From NCBI RefSeq assembly GCF_020150455.1, contig NZ_CP083740.1, forward strand, positions 2,728,001 to 2,792,000: a DNA stretch of 64,000 nt. The letters are read 5' to 3'. The DNA comes from Bremerella sp. TYQ1 (GTDB taxonomy: Bacteria > Planctomycetota > Planctomycetia > Pirellulales > Pirellulaceae). The notes below the pieces were generated by a model, which saw only the letters and a list, made by a program, of their open reading frames with translations, was not told the DNA's origin and did not search any database. Below are positions 38,501 through 47,299 of this stretch, in pieces; within the stretch, counting starts at the first letter, position 1; each line of letters starts with the position of its first letter. The translations under genes and the position numbers were made by a program.

Positions 38501-38576
38501 CCAAGCTGAACTCGCTGCATGGACGAGTGTCGCTCGAACGCTTCTGAACTTACATGAAACGATCACTCGCTATTGA
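35535..38576 (+). CDS. PSD1 protein: DUF1549/DUF1553 with cytochrome c motif (second)
   Basis: About 1013 residues with a signal peptide (ACCLLLLLTSGLSAE). Haem motif CFACHGPD at Cys38, Cys41, His42; second CxxCH inside DUF1549 as CAECHDHKFDPIT; DUF1549 includes WLDLVRYADTLGYHGDQ and FDQFTIEQLAGDLLPEAT; DUF1553 includes ARTFVNRVWMLFFGQGLSRT, SQGQPPTHPELLDWLADEF and RSRSNTPLQSLVLLND. A helical linker with many Glu and Gln lies between (about 370-410). I start at ATG 35535, directly before the signal peptide; a GTG ten codons upstream adds basic residues without support. The DUF1501 gene follows 9 bases later. Confidence 0.93.
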   Translation: MTRFLVACCLLLLLTSGLSAETPIVFNRDVRPILSDRCFACHGPDASSRAADLRLDDRESATQDLGGHRAIVEGNANQSELIRRVTSSDEFEVMPPPEHGEPLTSTEIGVLRQWINQGARYQKHWSFESLKRPAVPAGAAHPVDAFVRSQLKSTELTPSAQADPRILARRLAFDITGLPPETDVVDTFVTSPTDANYQSMVNQLLESPHYGERMAIYWLDLVRYADTLGYHGDQPRSVSPYRDYVIEAFNENKPFDQFTIEQLAGDLLPEATLTQKVASTYNRLNRASGEGGVQPKEYLAKYSADRVRTTGAVWLGLTTGCAECHDHKFDPITARDFYSFAAFFADIKEQGIVRSAMHVAQLPVPTPEQEQQLALLNKQIQEAEERYQQRSPEIVAARIAWEKKLKDQTDHWQIVTPREARSEGNAKLDILEDGSVLASGKNPDRDVYLLTVDAAEFSSQSGLIALRLELMPDKSLPKSGPGRASNGNLVLHAVEMVVNNRKVKWDKAVASHSQKNHSPQYVVDRLKNGWAILPQTGKPQQLILSGHVLDDPSSEEIQTKAYEIRLRQNHGGGHNLGRFRLSVSRDAEAVTSLLNIPGEVRQIAGVPADERTPDQQATIDTIFREQTPLLKETRDLLSKLRQDKEKLEKSIVTTLATTATDPRTIRILPRGNWMDDSGEVVDPAVPHFLPPFEQSSNERLTRLDLAKWMTSKNNPLVARTFVNRVWMLFFGQGLSRTVDDLGSQGQPPTHPELLDWLADEFIESGWDVKHLIKLIVTSETYRQSSNVDAEARKKDPYNLQYSRQSRWRLDAEMIRDNALSVSGLLNPAIGGASAKPYQPAGYWAQLNFPKRTYQHDTGPNQYRRGVYTHWQRTFLHPSMLAFDAPAREECTAQRSRSNTPLQSLVLLNDPTFVEAARALATETIRQDANDFADRLSWMIHKTLMRAPRPEEVTLLKQLYQTDLARYRSEAEAAQQIVTVGMTPVPEDIDQAELAAWTSVARTLLNLHETITRY

Positions 38577-38585
38577 GTTGGATAT

Positions 38586-39998
38586 ATGAACATTACCGAT
38601 GATCTTCAGTCACGTCGTAGCTTCCTGCGTCGTACCACATTGGGTATTGGTCCAGCCGCATTGGTTGCGATGTTGTCTGGTCAATCTCGAGCAGACGACC
38701 TTTCCACCGGAGTGATACACCCTCCGCATCATGCGCCGCGTGTCAAACGCGTGATTCATTTATGTATGGCAGGCGGGCCTTCGCACCTGGAAACGTTCGA
38801 CGAAAAGCCGACGCTTACCAAGATGCACGGCAAACCTATGCCGGAATCGCTCACCAAGGGACAGCAAGTCGCGCAATTACAAGGCAAACCGCTCAACTGC
38901 TTCGCCCCCCAGTTCGACTTTGCCCATTATGGTGAAAGTGGCCAGCGAATCAGTTCTTTGTTCCCCGGCATGGGCTCGGTCGCAGATGACTTATGCATTA
39001 TTCGTTCGATGCATACCGATCAAATCAACCACGATCCGGCGCATACTTTATTTAATACGGGCTCAGCTCTCGCAGGCCGACCCAGCATGGGATCTTGGAT
39101 GCTGTATGGCTTGGGACAAGAATGCGACGATCTGCCTGGCTACGTCGTATTGACCAGCGTGGGCAAAGGAGGTCAGGCCCAGCCGATCGCTGCGAGACAG
39201 TGGCACAGTGGCTTTCTGCCATCCCGATTCCAAGGCGTACAGTTTCAGTCGAGTGGCGCCCCCGTGCTGTACTTGAATCGACCGGACGGGGTGTCACAAG
39301 ATTCACAGCAGCGTCTCGTCGACACGGTTAACCGTCTGAACAAAGGCTTCGACGCACTTGTCGACGACCCTGAAATCGCCACGCGGATTCGCCAGTACGA
39401 GATGGCTTTTCGCATGCAGACCAGTGTTCCTGGACTCATGGACTTCAGTACCGAGACGCAACAAACTAAGGATGCGTATGGAACCAGCGGCGGAGACGGC
39501 ACGTTTGCGTCAAATTGCCTATTGGCCCGACGCCTGCTCGAACGGGGTGTTCGTTTTGTTCAGGTATACCATCGTGCATGGGACCATCACGGGAACATCA
39601 AGCGGTCGATGGAAATCACGGCGAAAGAAGTGGACCAAGCAACGGCCGCATTGATTAAGGATCTGAAACAACGTGGGCTCTATGAAGACACCTTAATTGT
39701 TTGGGGTGGCGAATTCGGACGTACCCCAATGGCTCAAGGATCGGGACGCGATCATCACATCAAAGGCTTTTCGATGGTACTTTCTGGTGGAGCCGTTCGA
39801 AACGGTTTTTCCTACGGGGGTACCGATGAATTTGGTTATGCGGCAACGCAGCACCCTGTTCATGTACGAGACTTTCACGCGACACTTTTACATCTACTTG
39901 GGATCGACCACCGCAAATTTTCGTATCGATTCCAAGGCCTCGACTTCCGCTTGACTGGAGTCGAGGAAGCTCACGTGGTGAAGGATGTTATCGCGTAG
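38586..39998 (+). CDS. DUF1501 protein with Tat signal (second)
   Basis: 470 residues. Tat signal SRRSFLRRTTLGIGPAALVA at residues 9-28. Body follows the DUF1501 pattern: VIHLCMAGGPSHLETFDEKP, SLFPGMGSVADDLCIIRSMH, GVRFVQVYHRAWDHHGN, LIVWGGEFGRTPM, GRDHHIKGF, HVRDFHATLLHLLGIDH. It is clearly homologous to the protein at 21556-22995 but long diverged. Co-transcribed with the PSD1 gene. Its last codons form one arm of a long inverted repeat shared with the convergent gene. Confidence 0.93.
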   Translation: MNITDDLQSRRSFLRRTTLGIGPAALVAMLSGQSRADDLSTGVIHPPHHAPRVKRVIHLCMAGGPSHLETFDEKPTLTKMHGKPMPESLTKGQQVAQLQGKPLNCFAPQFDFAHYGESGQRISSLFPGMGSVADDLCIIRSMHTDQINHDPAHTLFNTGSALAGRPSMGSWMLYGLGQECDDLPGYVVLTSVGKGGQAQPIAARQWHSGFLPSRFQGVQFQSSGAPVLYLNRPDGVSQDSQQRLVDTVNRLNKGFDALVDDPEIATRIRQYEMAFRMQTSVPGLMDFSTETQQTKDAYGTSGGDGTFASNCLLARRLLERGVRFVQVYHRAWDHHGNIKRSMEITAKEVDQATAALIKDLKQRGLYEDTLIVWGGEFGRTPMAQGSGRDHHIKGFSMVLSGGAVRNGFSYGGTDEFGYAATQHPVHVRDFHATLLHLLGIDHRKFSYRFQGLDFRLTGVEEAHVVKDVIA

Positions 39999-40026
39999 AT
40001 ACCAACTCATTCAACGCGATAACATC
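39984..40026. terminator. Shared hairpin over two convergent stop codons
   Basis: GATGTTATCGCG at 39984-39995 pairs perfectly with CGCGATAACATC at 40015-40026, 19-base loop. The left arm is the end of the DUF1501 coding sequence and the right arm touches the stop of the minus-strand haem protein. It can act as a terminator for both directions, although T-runs are lacking. Confidence 0.6.
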
Positions 40027-43000
40027 TACTTCAGCGAATTCAGATACCCGAACAAGTCAGAGACTTCCTGATCGGTCATCCCGTTCAAGAGACCTTCCGG
40101 CATCACGGAAACACCGGTGAATCCAGCACGCTGAATTTCCGACTTCTCGATGCGACGGTCCGGCGAATTCAAAACACGAATAACAACGGCCTCGCTATCC
40201 TCAGACACCAGTAGACCGGAATAAATCTGCCCCGCGGTCGTCATCACCTGGTAACTTCGGTAACCACCTTCGATAGCTGCACTCGGGGTAAGCACGTTCC
40301 GTAATATCGATTCGGTACCTCGCAGTCCGATACCATCGAGCGCCGGACCGATGTTCCCCCCTTGGCCGGCAAACTGATGACAGCTCAGGCAGGTCTTAGC
40401 AAACAATTGCTTTCCGTTCTCGTGGTTACCAGGGCTTTGGGCAAGCTTGCGATAGCGATCAAACAGTGCTTGCTGTTGGTTCGCTTCTTTCTCGCTAAGC
40501 AACTTGGGCGCATCGAGCGTGGCAAGTGTTGTGGCACTGCCTGAGAGTTCTCCCCATTGATCGCCATGTAGATGGTAAACTAATCCAGGCATCTTGTCCG
40601 ATTCCGCATAGGCACGGTCAAACGTCGTTCGGATTTCATCCGCCGATCGTGCATGATCCCAGATACGATACTCGGCGAACTGTCCATCGGTCCCGCGGCC
40701 CTCGACGGTCGTGCGACCGACCATCAGACCCGTTAGAGGTGACGTCATACCTTGGTCGCTTTGCCCTGATATTTCTCCATTGAGATACAAACGTAGGATC
40801 CCATCGGCATCACGCGTAACCGCCATGTGCGTCCACACTTCCGGCAGCACTTTCCGATCCGCAATGACCAGATCTCCGCGGCTTGGAATCCAAACGCGGG
40901 GAGTATCTTCATAGAAGTTAATGTCGATCATGCCAGCGGCCGACAACACGCCATCGCTATTGTCGATTTCTGGTGCAAGCTTCACCCAGGTTTCAATAGT
41001 GAATGGACCTTCTAGATCGATAGGGGCCTTCACGAAATCATTGGCCCCGCCTGAGAGCTTTAGCACCGTTTGCCCCTGACTTACCAGGTCCGACTGAATC
41101 GACTGAATGATCTCATTATTCGGTAGAAGGACGCTCATGCGTTGGATAACAGCAGCTGAAAAGTCCGCCAACTGTAAGTCGCCGCTGTCGTATGCTTCCA
41201 GTAAAACGCTCGCTCCTTCCCTACGACCGGACATCTCCCCGATGATCAGCTGGCGAATCTGAAAGTCACCTTCGACCAGTAAATCCATTACAAGATTGGC
41301 CCCTTCTGGATCCTTGCTACGAGCAATACAGCGAATCGCTTCGTGTCGCATTTCGGCTGAAAGCGCATTGTCAAAAGCTAAGTCTTCAAATGGCTCGACA
41401 TTCGCAATTGGTAGTTCTGCAAGGGCTTGAAGGGCTGCCAAACGATGATCGGCATTTACGTTAGCTTCTGTCGCAATCTGCATGACTTGCTGATTCAGAT
41501 CTTCCAGTTGAAAGCTTTTGACAAGTTCTAACGCGAAAGGAATCTGCTCCGACTGCGTTAAGAGATCGGTGGTTGCAGCTTCAATTTCGGGACGCAGTGG
41601 CTGCCATTCGATTTGGGTTCGTAGATTTAGGAGCGAGCGTAGCATAGGAATCCGCGATGACTCGTTTTGCAGAGAGCGAGTCAGTTGCTGAGCGACACTT
41701 TCATTCTTGAAATGGGGCAACAAGACGCGAATTTCTTCGTTATTCAGACCTCGGCCAAGTTCCGGCCAAAGATTCGCGAGGGCAAGAGCACCTTCCGCGC
41801 CGCCGATGGCGAGCGATGCCAACGCGCGGTTTTCCGCTGGCAGTCGCTTTCCTTCAGGCGAACTAAGGAGCTGAGCGACAGCCTCTCGATTTGCTTCCAT
41901 GGCCCAACGAGCCAAATACCGCTCGAAAGTACGCTCGTAGACGGTCCACTCGTCGCCGCTGATCGGAGCTTTGCCAAGCTGCAGCATCACATCCACGACA
42001 TCGGAATTTACCTTGGGAAGTCGACGCAGAGCATCCCCCAGAGCCGCACGCACACTTGGAGAAGGATCGTCCACTAACGGTCGAGCTACAGCCAGAAACT
42101 CGTCAACCGGGCGTTCTTGCGCCGCCGCAATGCGGATCGCTTCATGCCGCAAATTTGCGTTATCAGCTCGAGCAAGTTTTAGCAAAACTTTCGTAGGAAC
42201 CGTTTGTAGTCCTTCCCATGCCCAAAGGGCTCCAAGACGAAGATCATCTGGCTGCGTGGTATCCTGCACAATTTTGGTCAGCATCGGAACAACGACAGTG
42301 GCGTTGCGATCAATGATCTGCTGCCAGGCCATATCGGCGATTCGAGCGTTGGCATCTCCCAACCGTGCAACAAGCAGTGGATCCGTTAGCGACGTCAGAT
42401 CTACAGGTTGCATTCGAGGCTGATCTTTGCGCCGAATTCGCCAGATACGACCACGAGTCTTGTCCCGTTCGGGATGCGAGCGAGGCACTTCGTTGTGCGA
42501 GATCACTTTGTTGTACCAGTCGACCACGTACAGCGAACCATCTGGACCAAACTGAATCGCCACAGGTCGAAAACGAGGATCATCCGAGATCAAAAAGTCA
42601 GGCAGCTTCTTGTAGCTGAAGCGATCGCCGTTCGGTGTCGCCTCGATCATTTGAATACGACTGGTGATCGGATTGGCTAGATAAAAACGTCTGGGAGCCT
42701 CAGGATTATCCGCATCAAAGCCCCACGGAGATGGCCAGCCGTTTCGGTCATCGGCCAACGTCAGACCACTGAGGCCGGTGCCTCCCATTTGCGGAGGTCC
42801 CATCGGCGGTGGCATGAGTGGTTGATATGGCTTAAGACGGTGCGGCGAACCTGTTTTTAAATAGACGCCTGGTTCGAATGGGACAATCGGATAGCCTAAG
42901 TCATTGGCTTCCTGAATCCACGTTTGACCTTCGCGTGAAACCGTAAGACCCCAAATATTGTTTGGGCCGTGCGTTACGGCCTCGAACCGATCGCCAGAGG

Positions 43001-44303
43001 GAGTAAACCGAGCCAGCTTACAATGCTTGAAGGGAATCTCGGCTTGACCATCGACAAATGGCTCTCCTTCGGGACGACGCACAACGGACGAATTGAACAG
43101 CCCCTGGGCAGTCAGAATAAAGTTGCCTGGCACGCGAGTGAACTGGTGCGGGAAGAGATGCGAGTCCTGAGTTCCGAACCCAGTCAGTATCACTTTGTGA
43201 GAGTCTGCTTTGCCGTCTTGATCTTCATCGTGATAGATGCGAATGTCATTGCCATACTGGACGATCACTCTGTCCCCTTGCGGCAACACACCCATAGGCA
43301 TAACAAGACCATCGGCGAAGACACGCGGAGGAGCGACGTTTTTGGCGTAAGGATTGTCGATGACAAGAACTTTGTCGCGGCCTCCTTTAGCGAACAACTG
43401 CCGAGACTCTTCCGGGCTCTCATTCGCATCGACGGGGTATTCCAACGCCGTCGTTACCCAGAGACGTCCCTTCGCGTCAAAAGCCATGGCAACAAACTTA
43501 CCAATTCCTTCCGATTCAGCAGCCACCAGTTCCACTTCAAAGCCGTCGGGAACATGGAACCGAGCCAACTCTTCTGTCGGCGATAAAGGCTGCTCGCCAG
43601 CGTTGTGCTTAGAGAGCTGCTCCCAAGTTGGTGCCCCAGGCGTTGGCGGTAATTCGGTTAGGAAAACATCCTTCACTTGCACTAATGCCTTACCGCCGCC
43701 GTGTACCTGAAATCCGATCTTTCCGTTGAGAGGAATTTTAGGATCGGTCTCGGTATAGTCGATTGCTTTCACGCCGTTAATCCATGACTGAATACGGGGG
43801 CCATCGGCGAGAATCCGATATTCATTCCAATCATCCTTCTTGACCACAGCGTTTACGGCGGCTAAATCTTTGGCCTGGGCGATGACCTTATTACGACGCG
43901 ACTCGTCGTACATTTTGCCCCACCATCCATCACCGGCGTCGACCTGGTAGCCGACCATCTCCGAACCTTTCTCGGCGCGGATACTGCGAATTTGAATCCC
44001 TGAATTAATGAACCCATCGCTACCTTGGATGCGAATCGAGAGCTTTAAATCAAAGTTCTGATAGCTCTTCTCGGTTGCGATAAATGTATTTCGCGGCACT
44101 CGCTTGGTTAGCGATCCTCCGGTGATCATGCCATCTTGCACGCTCCACCATGCCTGGTCGGCCGAGATTGTTTCCCATCCTTTCAACGAATTGCCATCAA
44201 ACAGGCTCTTCGCCTCTTCTCCAAACAAGACTGAAGAAGATGCCAATAGACCAATGACGCAGAGCGATGAAAAAAGTCGAAGCATGGTTGGTTTCATGGA
44301 CAT
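40026..44303 (-). CDS. DUF1080 / PVC-type haem protein with HEAT, LamG and cytochrome c
   Basis: 1425 residues, exported (SSLCVIGLLASSSVLFGEE). Order of parts: DUF1080 (3-keto-disaccharide hydrolase-like) at about 30-215 (LFDGNSLKGWETI, DGFINSGIQIRSI, DWNEYRILADGPRIQSWING); PVC-type membrane-bound dehydrogenase beta-propeller at about 245-620 (HVPDGFEVELVAAE, DAKGRLWVTTALEYP, FGPDGSLYVVDWYN); HEAT-like helices at about 635-1020; LamG at about 1055-1230 (FTIETWVKLAPE, RLYLNGEISG, EYRIWDHARS); C-terminal cytochrome c with CLSCHQF near residue 1300 and GVSVMPEGL. Likely a periplasmic sugar-oxidising or hydrolysing protein with electron transfer. Last gene of the run that starts with the DUF1559 gene. 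Confidence 0.92.
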   Translation of the reverse strand: MSMKPTMLRLFSSLCVIGLLASSSVLFGEEAKSLFDGNSLKGWETISADQAWWSVQDGMITGGSLTKRVPRNTFIATEKSYQNFDLKLSIRIQGSDGFINSGIQIRSIRAEKGSEMVGYQVDAGDGWWGKMYDESRRNKVIAQAKDLAAVNAVVKKDDWNEYRILADGPRIQSWINGVKAIDYTETDPKIPLNGKIGFQVHGGGKALVQVKDVFLTELPPTPGAPTWEQLSKHNAGEQPLSPTEELARFHVPDGFEVELVAAESEGIGKFVAMAFDAKGRLWVTTALEYPVDANESPEESRQLFAKGGRDKVLVIDNPYAKNVAPPRVFADGLVMPMGVLPQGDRVIVQYGNDIRIYHDEDQDGKADSHKVILTGFGTQDSHLFPHQFTRVPGNFILTAQGLFNSSVVRRPEGEPFVDGQAEIPFKHCKLARFTPSGDRFEAVTHGPNNIWGLTVSREGQTWIQEANDLGYPIVPFEPGVYLKTGSPHRLKPYQPLMPPPMGPPQMGGTGLSGLTLADDRNGWPSPWGFDADNPEAPRRFYLANPITSRIQMIEATPNGDRFSYKKLPDFLISDDPRFRPVAIQFGPDGSLYVVDWYNKVISHNEVPRSHPERDKTRGRIWRIRRKDQPRMQPVDLTSLTDPLLVARLGDANARIADMAWQQIIDRNATVVVPMLTKIVQDTTQPDDLRLGALWAWEGLQTVPTKVLLKLARADNANLRHEAIRIAAAQERPVDEFLAVARPLVDDPSPSVRAALGDALRRLPKVNSDVVDVMLQLGKAPISGDEWTVYERTFERYLARWAMEANREAVAQLLSSPEGKRLPAENRALASLAIGGAEGALALANLWPELGRGLNNEEIRVLLPHFKNESVAQQLTRSLQNESSRIPMLRSLLNLRTQIEWQPLRPEIEAATTDLLTQSEQIPFALELVKSFQLEDLNQQVMQIATEANVNADHRLAALQALAELPIANVEPFEDLAFDNALSAEMRHEAIRCIARSKDPEGANLVMDLLVEGDFQIRQLIIGEMSGRREGASVLLEAYDSGDLQLADFSAAVIQRMSVLLPNNEIIQSIQSDLVSQGQTVLKLSGGANDFVKAPIDLEGPFTIETWVKLAPEIDNSDGVLSAAGMIDINFYEDTPRVWIPSRGDLVIADRKVLPEVWTHMAVTRDADGILRLYLNGEISGQSDQGMTSPLTGLMVGRTTVEGRGTDGQFAEYRIWDHARSADEIRTTFDRAYAESDKMPGLVYHLHGDQWGELSGSATTLATLDAPKLLSEKEANQQQALFDRYRKLAQSPGNHENGKQLFAKTCLSCHQFAGQGGNIGPALDGIGLRGTESILRNVLTPSAAIEGGYRSYQVMTTAGQIYSGLLVSEDSEAVVIRVLNSPDRRIEKSEIQRAGFTGVSVMPEGLLNGMTDQEVSDLFGYLNSLK

Positions 44304-44340
44304 GAAGCTTTATTAAACAGAGGCAACACGGCAGATAGAA

Positions 44341-44649
44341 TTACTGCTGGACGTCGAAGTCAAACACAACGACGCGTTCCAAACATGGAACGACGATTTC
44401 TTTCACGCGTTCGTGTACAGGATGGGGCAAGTAAGCGTCGCGTGCCTCGGGACTCTCAAATGTCATGATAAAACCATGCGTAAACCCATCGTTGAGACCT
44501 TCGTCGCTTTTGTAGGGTCCATAAATCATCTCGGTGAGACCAGGGATCTCGCCAACCATCGCATGCATGGCGGCAAAGCAGTGATCGACTTTCTCAGCGG
44601 TGATATGGTCTTTGAATTGAAAGACGCCGAAATGTTTGACACTGGGCAC
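44341..44649 (-). CDS. Dabb (stress-responsive A/B barrel) protein
   Basis: 102 residues, ferredoxin-like dimeric barrel of the Dabb family: VKHFGVFQFKDHITAEKVDH, GEIPGLTEMIYGPYKSDEG, FTHGFIMTFESPEARDAYLP, HPVHERVKEIVVP. I choose GTG 44649, because AAGAGGTGG stands six bases before it and it begins directly at the family start; the TTG further upstream has no such site. Such barrels bind small aromatic or polyketide-like ligands or act as decarboxylases. It lies between the Tm-1-like gene (45 bases) and the haem protein gene (37 bases) on the same strand. Confidence 0.9.
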   Translation of the reverse strand: MPSVKHFGVFQFKDHITAEKVDHCFAAMHAMVGEIPGLTEMIYGPYKSDEGLNDGFTHGFIMTFESPEARDAYLPHPVHERVKEIVVPCLERVVVFDFDVQQ

Positions 44650-44694
44650 GAGAGACCACCTCTTCGATAAGGAGAGTAACAATAAACGCAGGAG

Positions 44695-45918
44695 TTAAAC
44701 CGCGGATGCCTGATGCGTTTTGATATTCTCTGCAAGTGCTTTCGCGCATTCTTCGGCAAAAACAACATCGTTAATATTGGCATCGATTCGCTGGACAGGC
44801 ACTGTCGGGGAAAGATGACTGATCAACGAATCGAACAACGCGGCATCTGCTTCGGGGTCATAGAAGGGACCGCCGGTCGCACTGATCACGCTGATGCCTT
44901 GCAGTGGAATTAATACGGTGACAGGTGCCGTGTAGCGATTCACTTTCTCAGCGATGATTCGCCCAAGTTCTCGGCATTCGTCGGCGTTCGTACGGACGAG
45001 CGTGACTTGAGGATTATGGATGTAAATGTTGCGATGCGAGAACTGCTCAGGCAACGTCGCCCGCTCTCCAAAGTTCACCATATCCAGACAGCCAGGAACG
45101 ACTATGGCTGGAATGTTTGCTTCGGCAGCTGCATCTAGACGTTGGGAGCCAGCCGAAAGAACACCACCAACGAGCTCGTCCGCCCATTCGGTCGTGGTTA
45201 CGTCCAGCACTCCTTCGACCAAGCCATCACGAATCAGTGACTCCATCGCCTTTCCGCCGGTTCCGGTCGCGTGAAACACCAATACCTCAAACCCTGCGTC
45301 TTCCAACACAGGAACCGCGCGATCAATACAGTCGGTCGTGTTGCCAAACATGCTGGCCGCGATCAACGGACGTGCCGCGGAGACATCGACGTCGGTCTCG
45401 ACCATTCCACAGATAGCTCCCGCCGCTTGAGCGAAGACTCGCCGAGAAATTCGATTGAGGCCTGACACATCGACGACGCTGGGAAACATCACAATGTCTT
45501 TGGTGCCGATGTAATGGGCCGTATTGCCGCTGGCCAGTGTCGATACCATGACCTTAGGAAAGCCGACCGGGAGACAACGCATCGCCGCAGTGGCGATGGC
45601 CGTTCCGCCACCACCGCCGAGCGAAATTACACCGTCGATTTTCCCTTTGTTGACCAGATCAGCAACGACCTTCTGGATGGCCTGAGACATTGCCGAAACA
45701 CATTCTCCGCGGTCGCGCCGCTTTGAAAGTGCCTCCCAGTCGAGACCTGCGGCAAGGGCCACTTGTTCACGAGACCAATCAGGCGTAACCGTAGGATCAT
45801 CACCGGAGCCCACATCAATAAGAAGCACGTCGTGGCCTCGTGCTTTAATGCATTCAGCCACGTAGCCGTGCTCCTGCCCTTTGGTATCGAGCGTACCGAG
45901 TACTGCAATGACAGCCAC
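44695..45918 (-). CDS. Tm-1-like ATP-binding protein (UPF0261)
   Basis: 407 residues, cytoplasmic. N-terminal part: VIAVLGTLDTKGQEHGYVAE and GVISLGGGGGTAIATAAMRC; second part: VLVFHATGTGGKAMESLI, VVPGCLDMVNFGERATLPEQ and LIPLQGISVISATGGPFYDP. This matches the UPF0261 family related to the N-terminal part of tomato Tm-1, which binds ATP. Start is GTG 45918, preceded by CGGAGG, and it abuts the PEP-hydrolase-like stop with no gap. The two families are often adjacent or fused, so they probably work on one pathway; the reaction is not established. Confidence 0.92.
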   Translation of the reverse strand: MAVIAVLGTLDTKGQEHGYVAECIKARGHDVLLIDVGSGDDPTVTPDWSREQVALAAGLDWEALSKRRDRGECVSAMSQAIQKVVADLVNKGKIDGVISLGGGGGTAIATAAMRCLPVGFPKVMVSTLASGNTAHYIGTKDIVMFPSVVDVSGLNRISRRVFAQAAGAICGMVETDVDVSAARPLIAASMFGNTTDCIDRAVPVLEDAGFEVLVFHATGTGGKAMESLIRDGLVEGVLDVTTTEWADELVGGVLSAGSQRLDAAAEANIPAIVVPGCLDMVNFGERATLPEQFSHRNIYIHNPQVTLVRTNADECRELGRIIAEKVNRYTAPVTVLIPLQGISVISATGGPFYDPEADAALFDSLISHLSPTVPVQRIDANINDVVFAEECAKALAENIKTHQASAV

Positions 45919-46797
45919 TTAAACCTCCGACGGCACCTTGGAAACCGGAATACTTTTGAAACGTCGTGTCAGTTCGGTCAACGAGTCTTCGAAGGCCATT
46001 CGTTCCAGACTTGAAGCGCCGACGAAACCTACCGCATCGGTATGCTCGTTGATATAAGCGGCATCTTCCGGCGTAAGGATTGGTCCTCCGTGCGATAGAC
46101 AGATGATGTCGGATCGCACTCGCATCGCCGCGGAACAAATCTCCTGCGTGCGTGCAGCAGCTTGCTCTAAAGAACATGCGGCATCCACCACACCAATCGC
46201 TCCACCGATGGTCGTGCCGACGTGAGCCACAACAACGTCGGCGCCTGCTTCCGCCATCGCACGCGCCTCGGTTGCACTGGCGACATACACGATGGAAAAG
46301 AGATCCATCTTGCGCGCCAAACTCACCATCTCGAATTCCTTCTCGACGCTCATTCCGGTCTCTTCCAAAATTTGTCGGAAGTCACCATCGACGATCGTGT
46401 GCGTCGGGAAGTTATTCACACCGGAGAATCCCATGTCCTTCACTTGCAACAGCCAGTGCCACATTCGGCGACGTGGATCTGTGGCATGCACACCACATAT
46501 CACAGGCGTCTCTTGAACGATCGGAAGCACTTCATATTCGCCGATTTCCATCGCAATCGCATTCGCATCGCCGTAGGCCATGAGTCCGGCCGTCGAGCCA
46601 TGCCCTGCCATGCGGAATCGTCCTGAGTTGTAAACAATGATCAGGTCGATGCCCCCTTTCTCAAGGAACTTAGCACTGATACCAGCGCCAGCCCCACCGG
46701 CAATGATGGGTTGCTTTCGATCGAGCGAATCGCGGAGGCGATCGACGACTTCTTGACGGGTATAGGGATTTCCGATTCCGGTCCAGGGATTGGGCAC
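45919..46797 (-). CDS. PEP-hydrolase-like TIM-barrel protein
   Basis: 292 residues, TIM barrel of the phosphoenolpyruvate-hydrolase family (PF09370). Signatures: PIIAGGAGAGISAKFLEKGG, DLIIVYNSGRFRMAGHGSTA, YEVLPIVQETPVICGVHATD, GFSGVNNFPTHTIVDGDFR and ADVVVAHVGTTIGGAIG. Cytoplasmic. In Tm-1-like gene pairs this domain is the standard partner. Substrate unknown; the name reflects family annotation rather than measured activity. It is 12 bases downstream of the lipoprotein gene and directly joined to the Tm-1-like gene. Confidence 0.92.
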   Translation of the reverse strand: MPNPWTGIGNPYTRQEVVDRLRDSLDRKQPIIAGGAGAGISAKFLEKGGIDLIIVYNSGRFRMAGHGSTAGLMAYGDANAIAMEIGEYEVLPIVQETPVICGVHATDPRRRMWHWLLQVKDMGFSGVNNFPTHTIVDGDFRQILEETGMSVEKEFEMVSLARKMDLFSIVYVASATEARAMAEAGADVVVAHVGTTIGGAIGVVDAACSLEQAAARTQEICSAAMRVRSDIICLSHGGPILTPEDAAYINEHTDAVGFVGASSLERMAFEDSLTELTRRFKSIPVSKVPSEV

Positions 46798-46809
46798 GTT
46801 AAAACCTCG

Positions 46810-47244
46810 CTAACGATTTCGGGATGTCAGATCAAACTGAAACTGATTCGCCTGGGAATCAGAGACGTTCGCCGTAAGTTTGCTCTTCTCATTATAGGAT
46901 GGCGGTATGACCTGAACGACTTCCTCGACTTGGCCATTTGGCCCTGCCCCGGGTATCATCTTGCCCGTTTTCTGAGTGGATGTAATTTCAATGCGGTAGG
47001 TGCCAGGCTTCAACTTCGACGTCTTTCCCATCGAATCGAAGCGTCCTAGTTCGATCGCCAAACTTGTTCCATTTCCGGAACCGGAAGATGGCACAAAGTA
47101 AATCATGCCTTTCTCTAAGGGTTCATTTTTCCAAGTCACCGATCCTTGGACATCATGGCCGGATCCAGAATCAGATCCGGCGCACCCTGTCGTCGCTGTC
47201 GCAGTTAATACGGCCAACAATAGTAAACGTGTTGAATGACTCAT
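46810..47244 (-). CDS. Small lipoprotein (transthyretin-like)
   Basis: About 144 residues. Lipoprotein signal STRLLLLAVLTATATTGC, then a beta-rich body: HDVQGSVTWKNEPLEKGMIY, PSSGSGNGTSLAIELGRFD, LKPGTYRIEITS. This is the small carboxypeptidase-regulatory-like or transthyretin-like lipoprotein that commonly follows a DUF1559 gene in planctomycetes. ATG 47244 gives the lipobox a normal distance; the open frame upstream of it is not conserved in look. Between DUF1559 (55 bases) and the TIM-barrel gene (12 bases). Confidence 0.85.
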   Translation of the reverse strand: MSHSTRLLLLAVLTATATTGCAGSDSGSGHDVQGSVTWKNEPLEKGMIYFVPSSGSGNGTSLAIELGRFDSMGKTSKLKPGTYRIEITSTQKTGKMIPGAGPNGQVEEVVQVIPPSYNEKSKLTANVSDSQANQFQFDLTSRNR

Positions 47245-47299
47245 AACATGGTTTTCCCTAGTTCGACACATTGATGAATTCGCCCTAGTACCCAGGCAA

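Noticed and set aside
21556..39998. Recent segmental duplication of the PSD1/DUF1501 pair
   Set aside because: The two pairs share family motifs but differ strongly in between and in flanking DNA, so they are old paralogues, not a fresh repeat.
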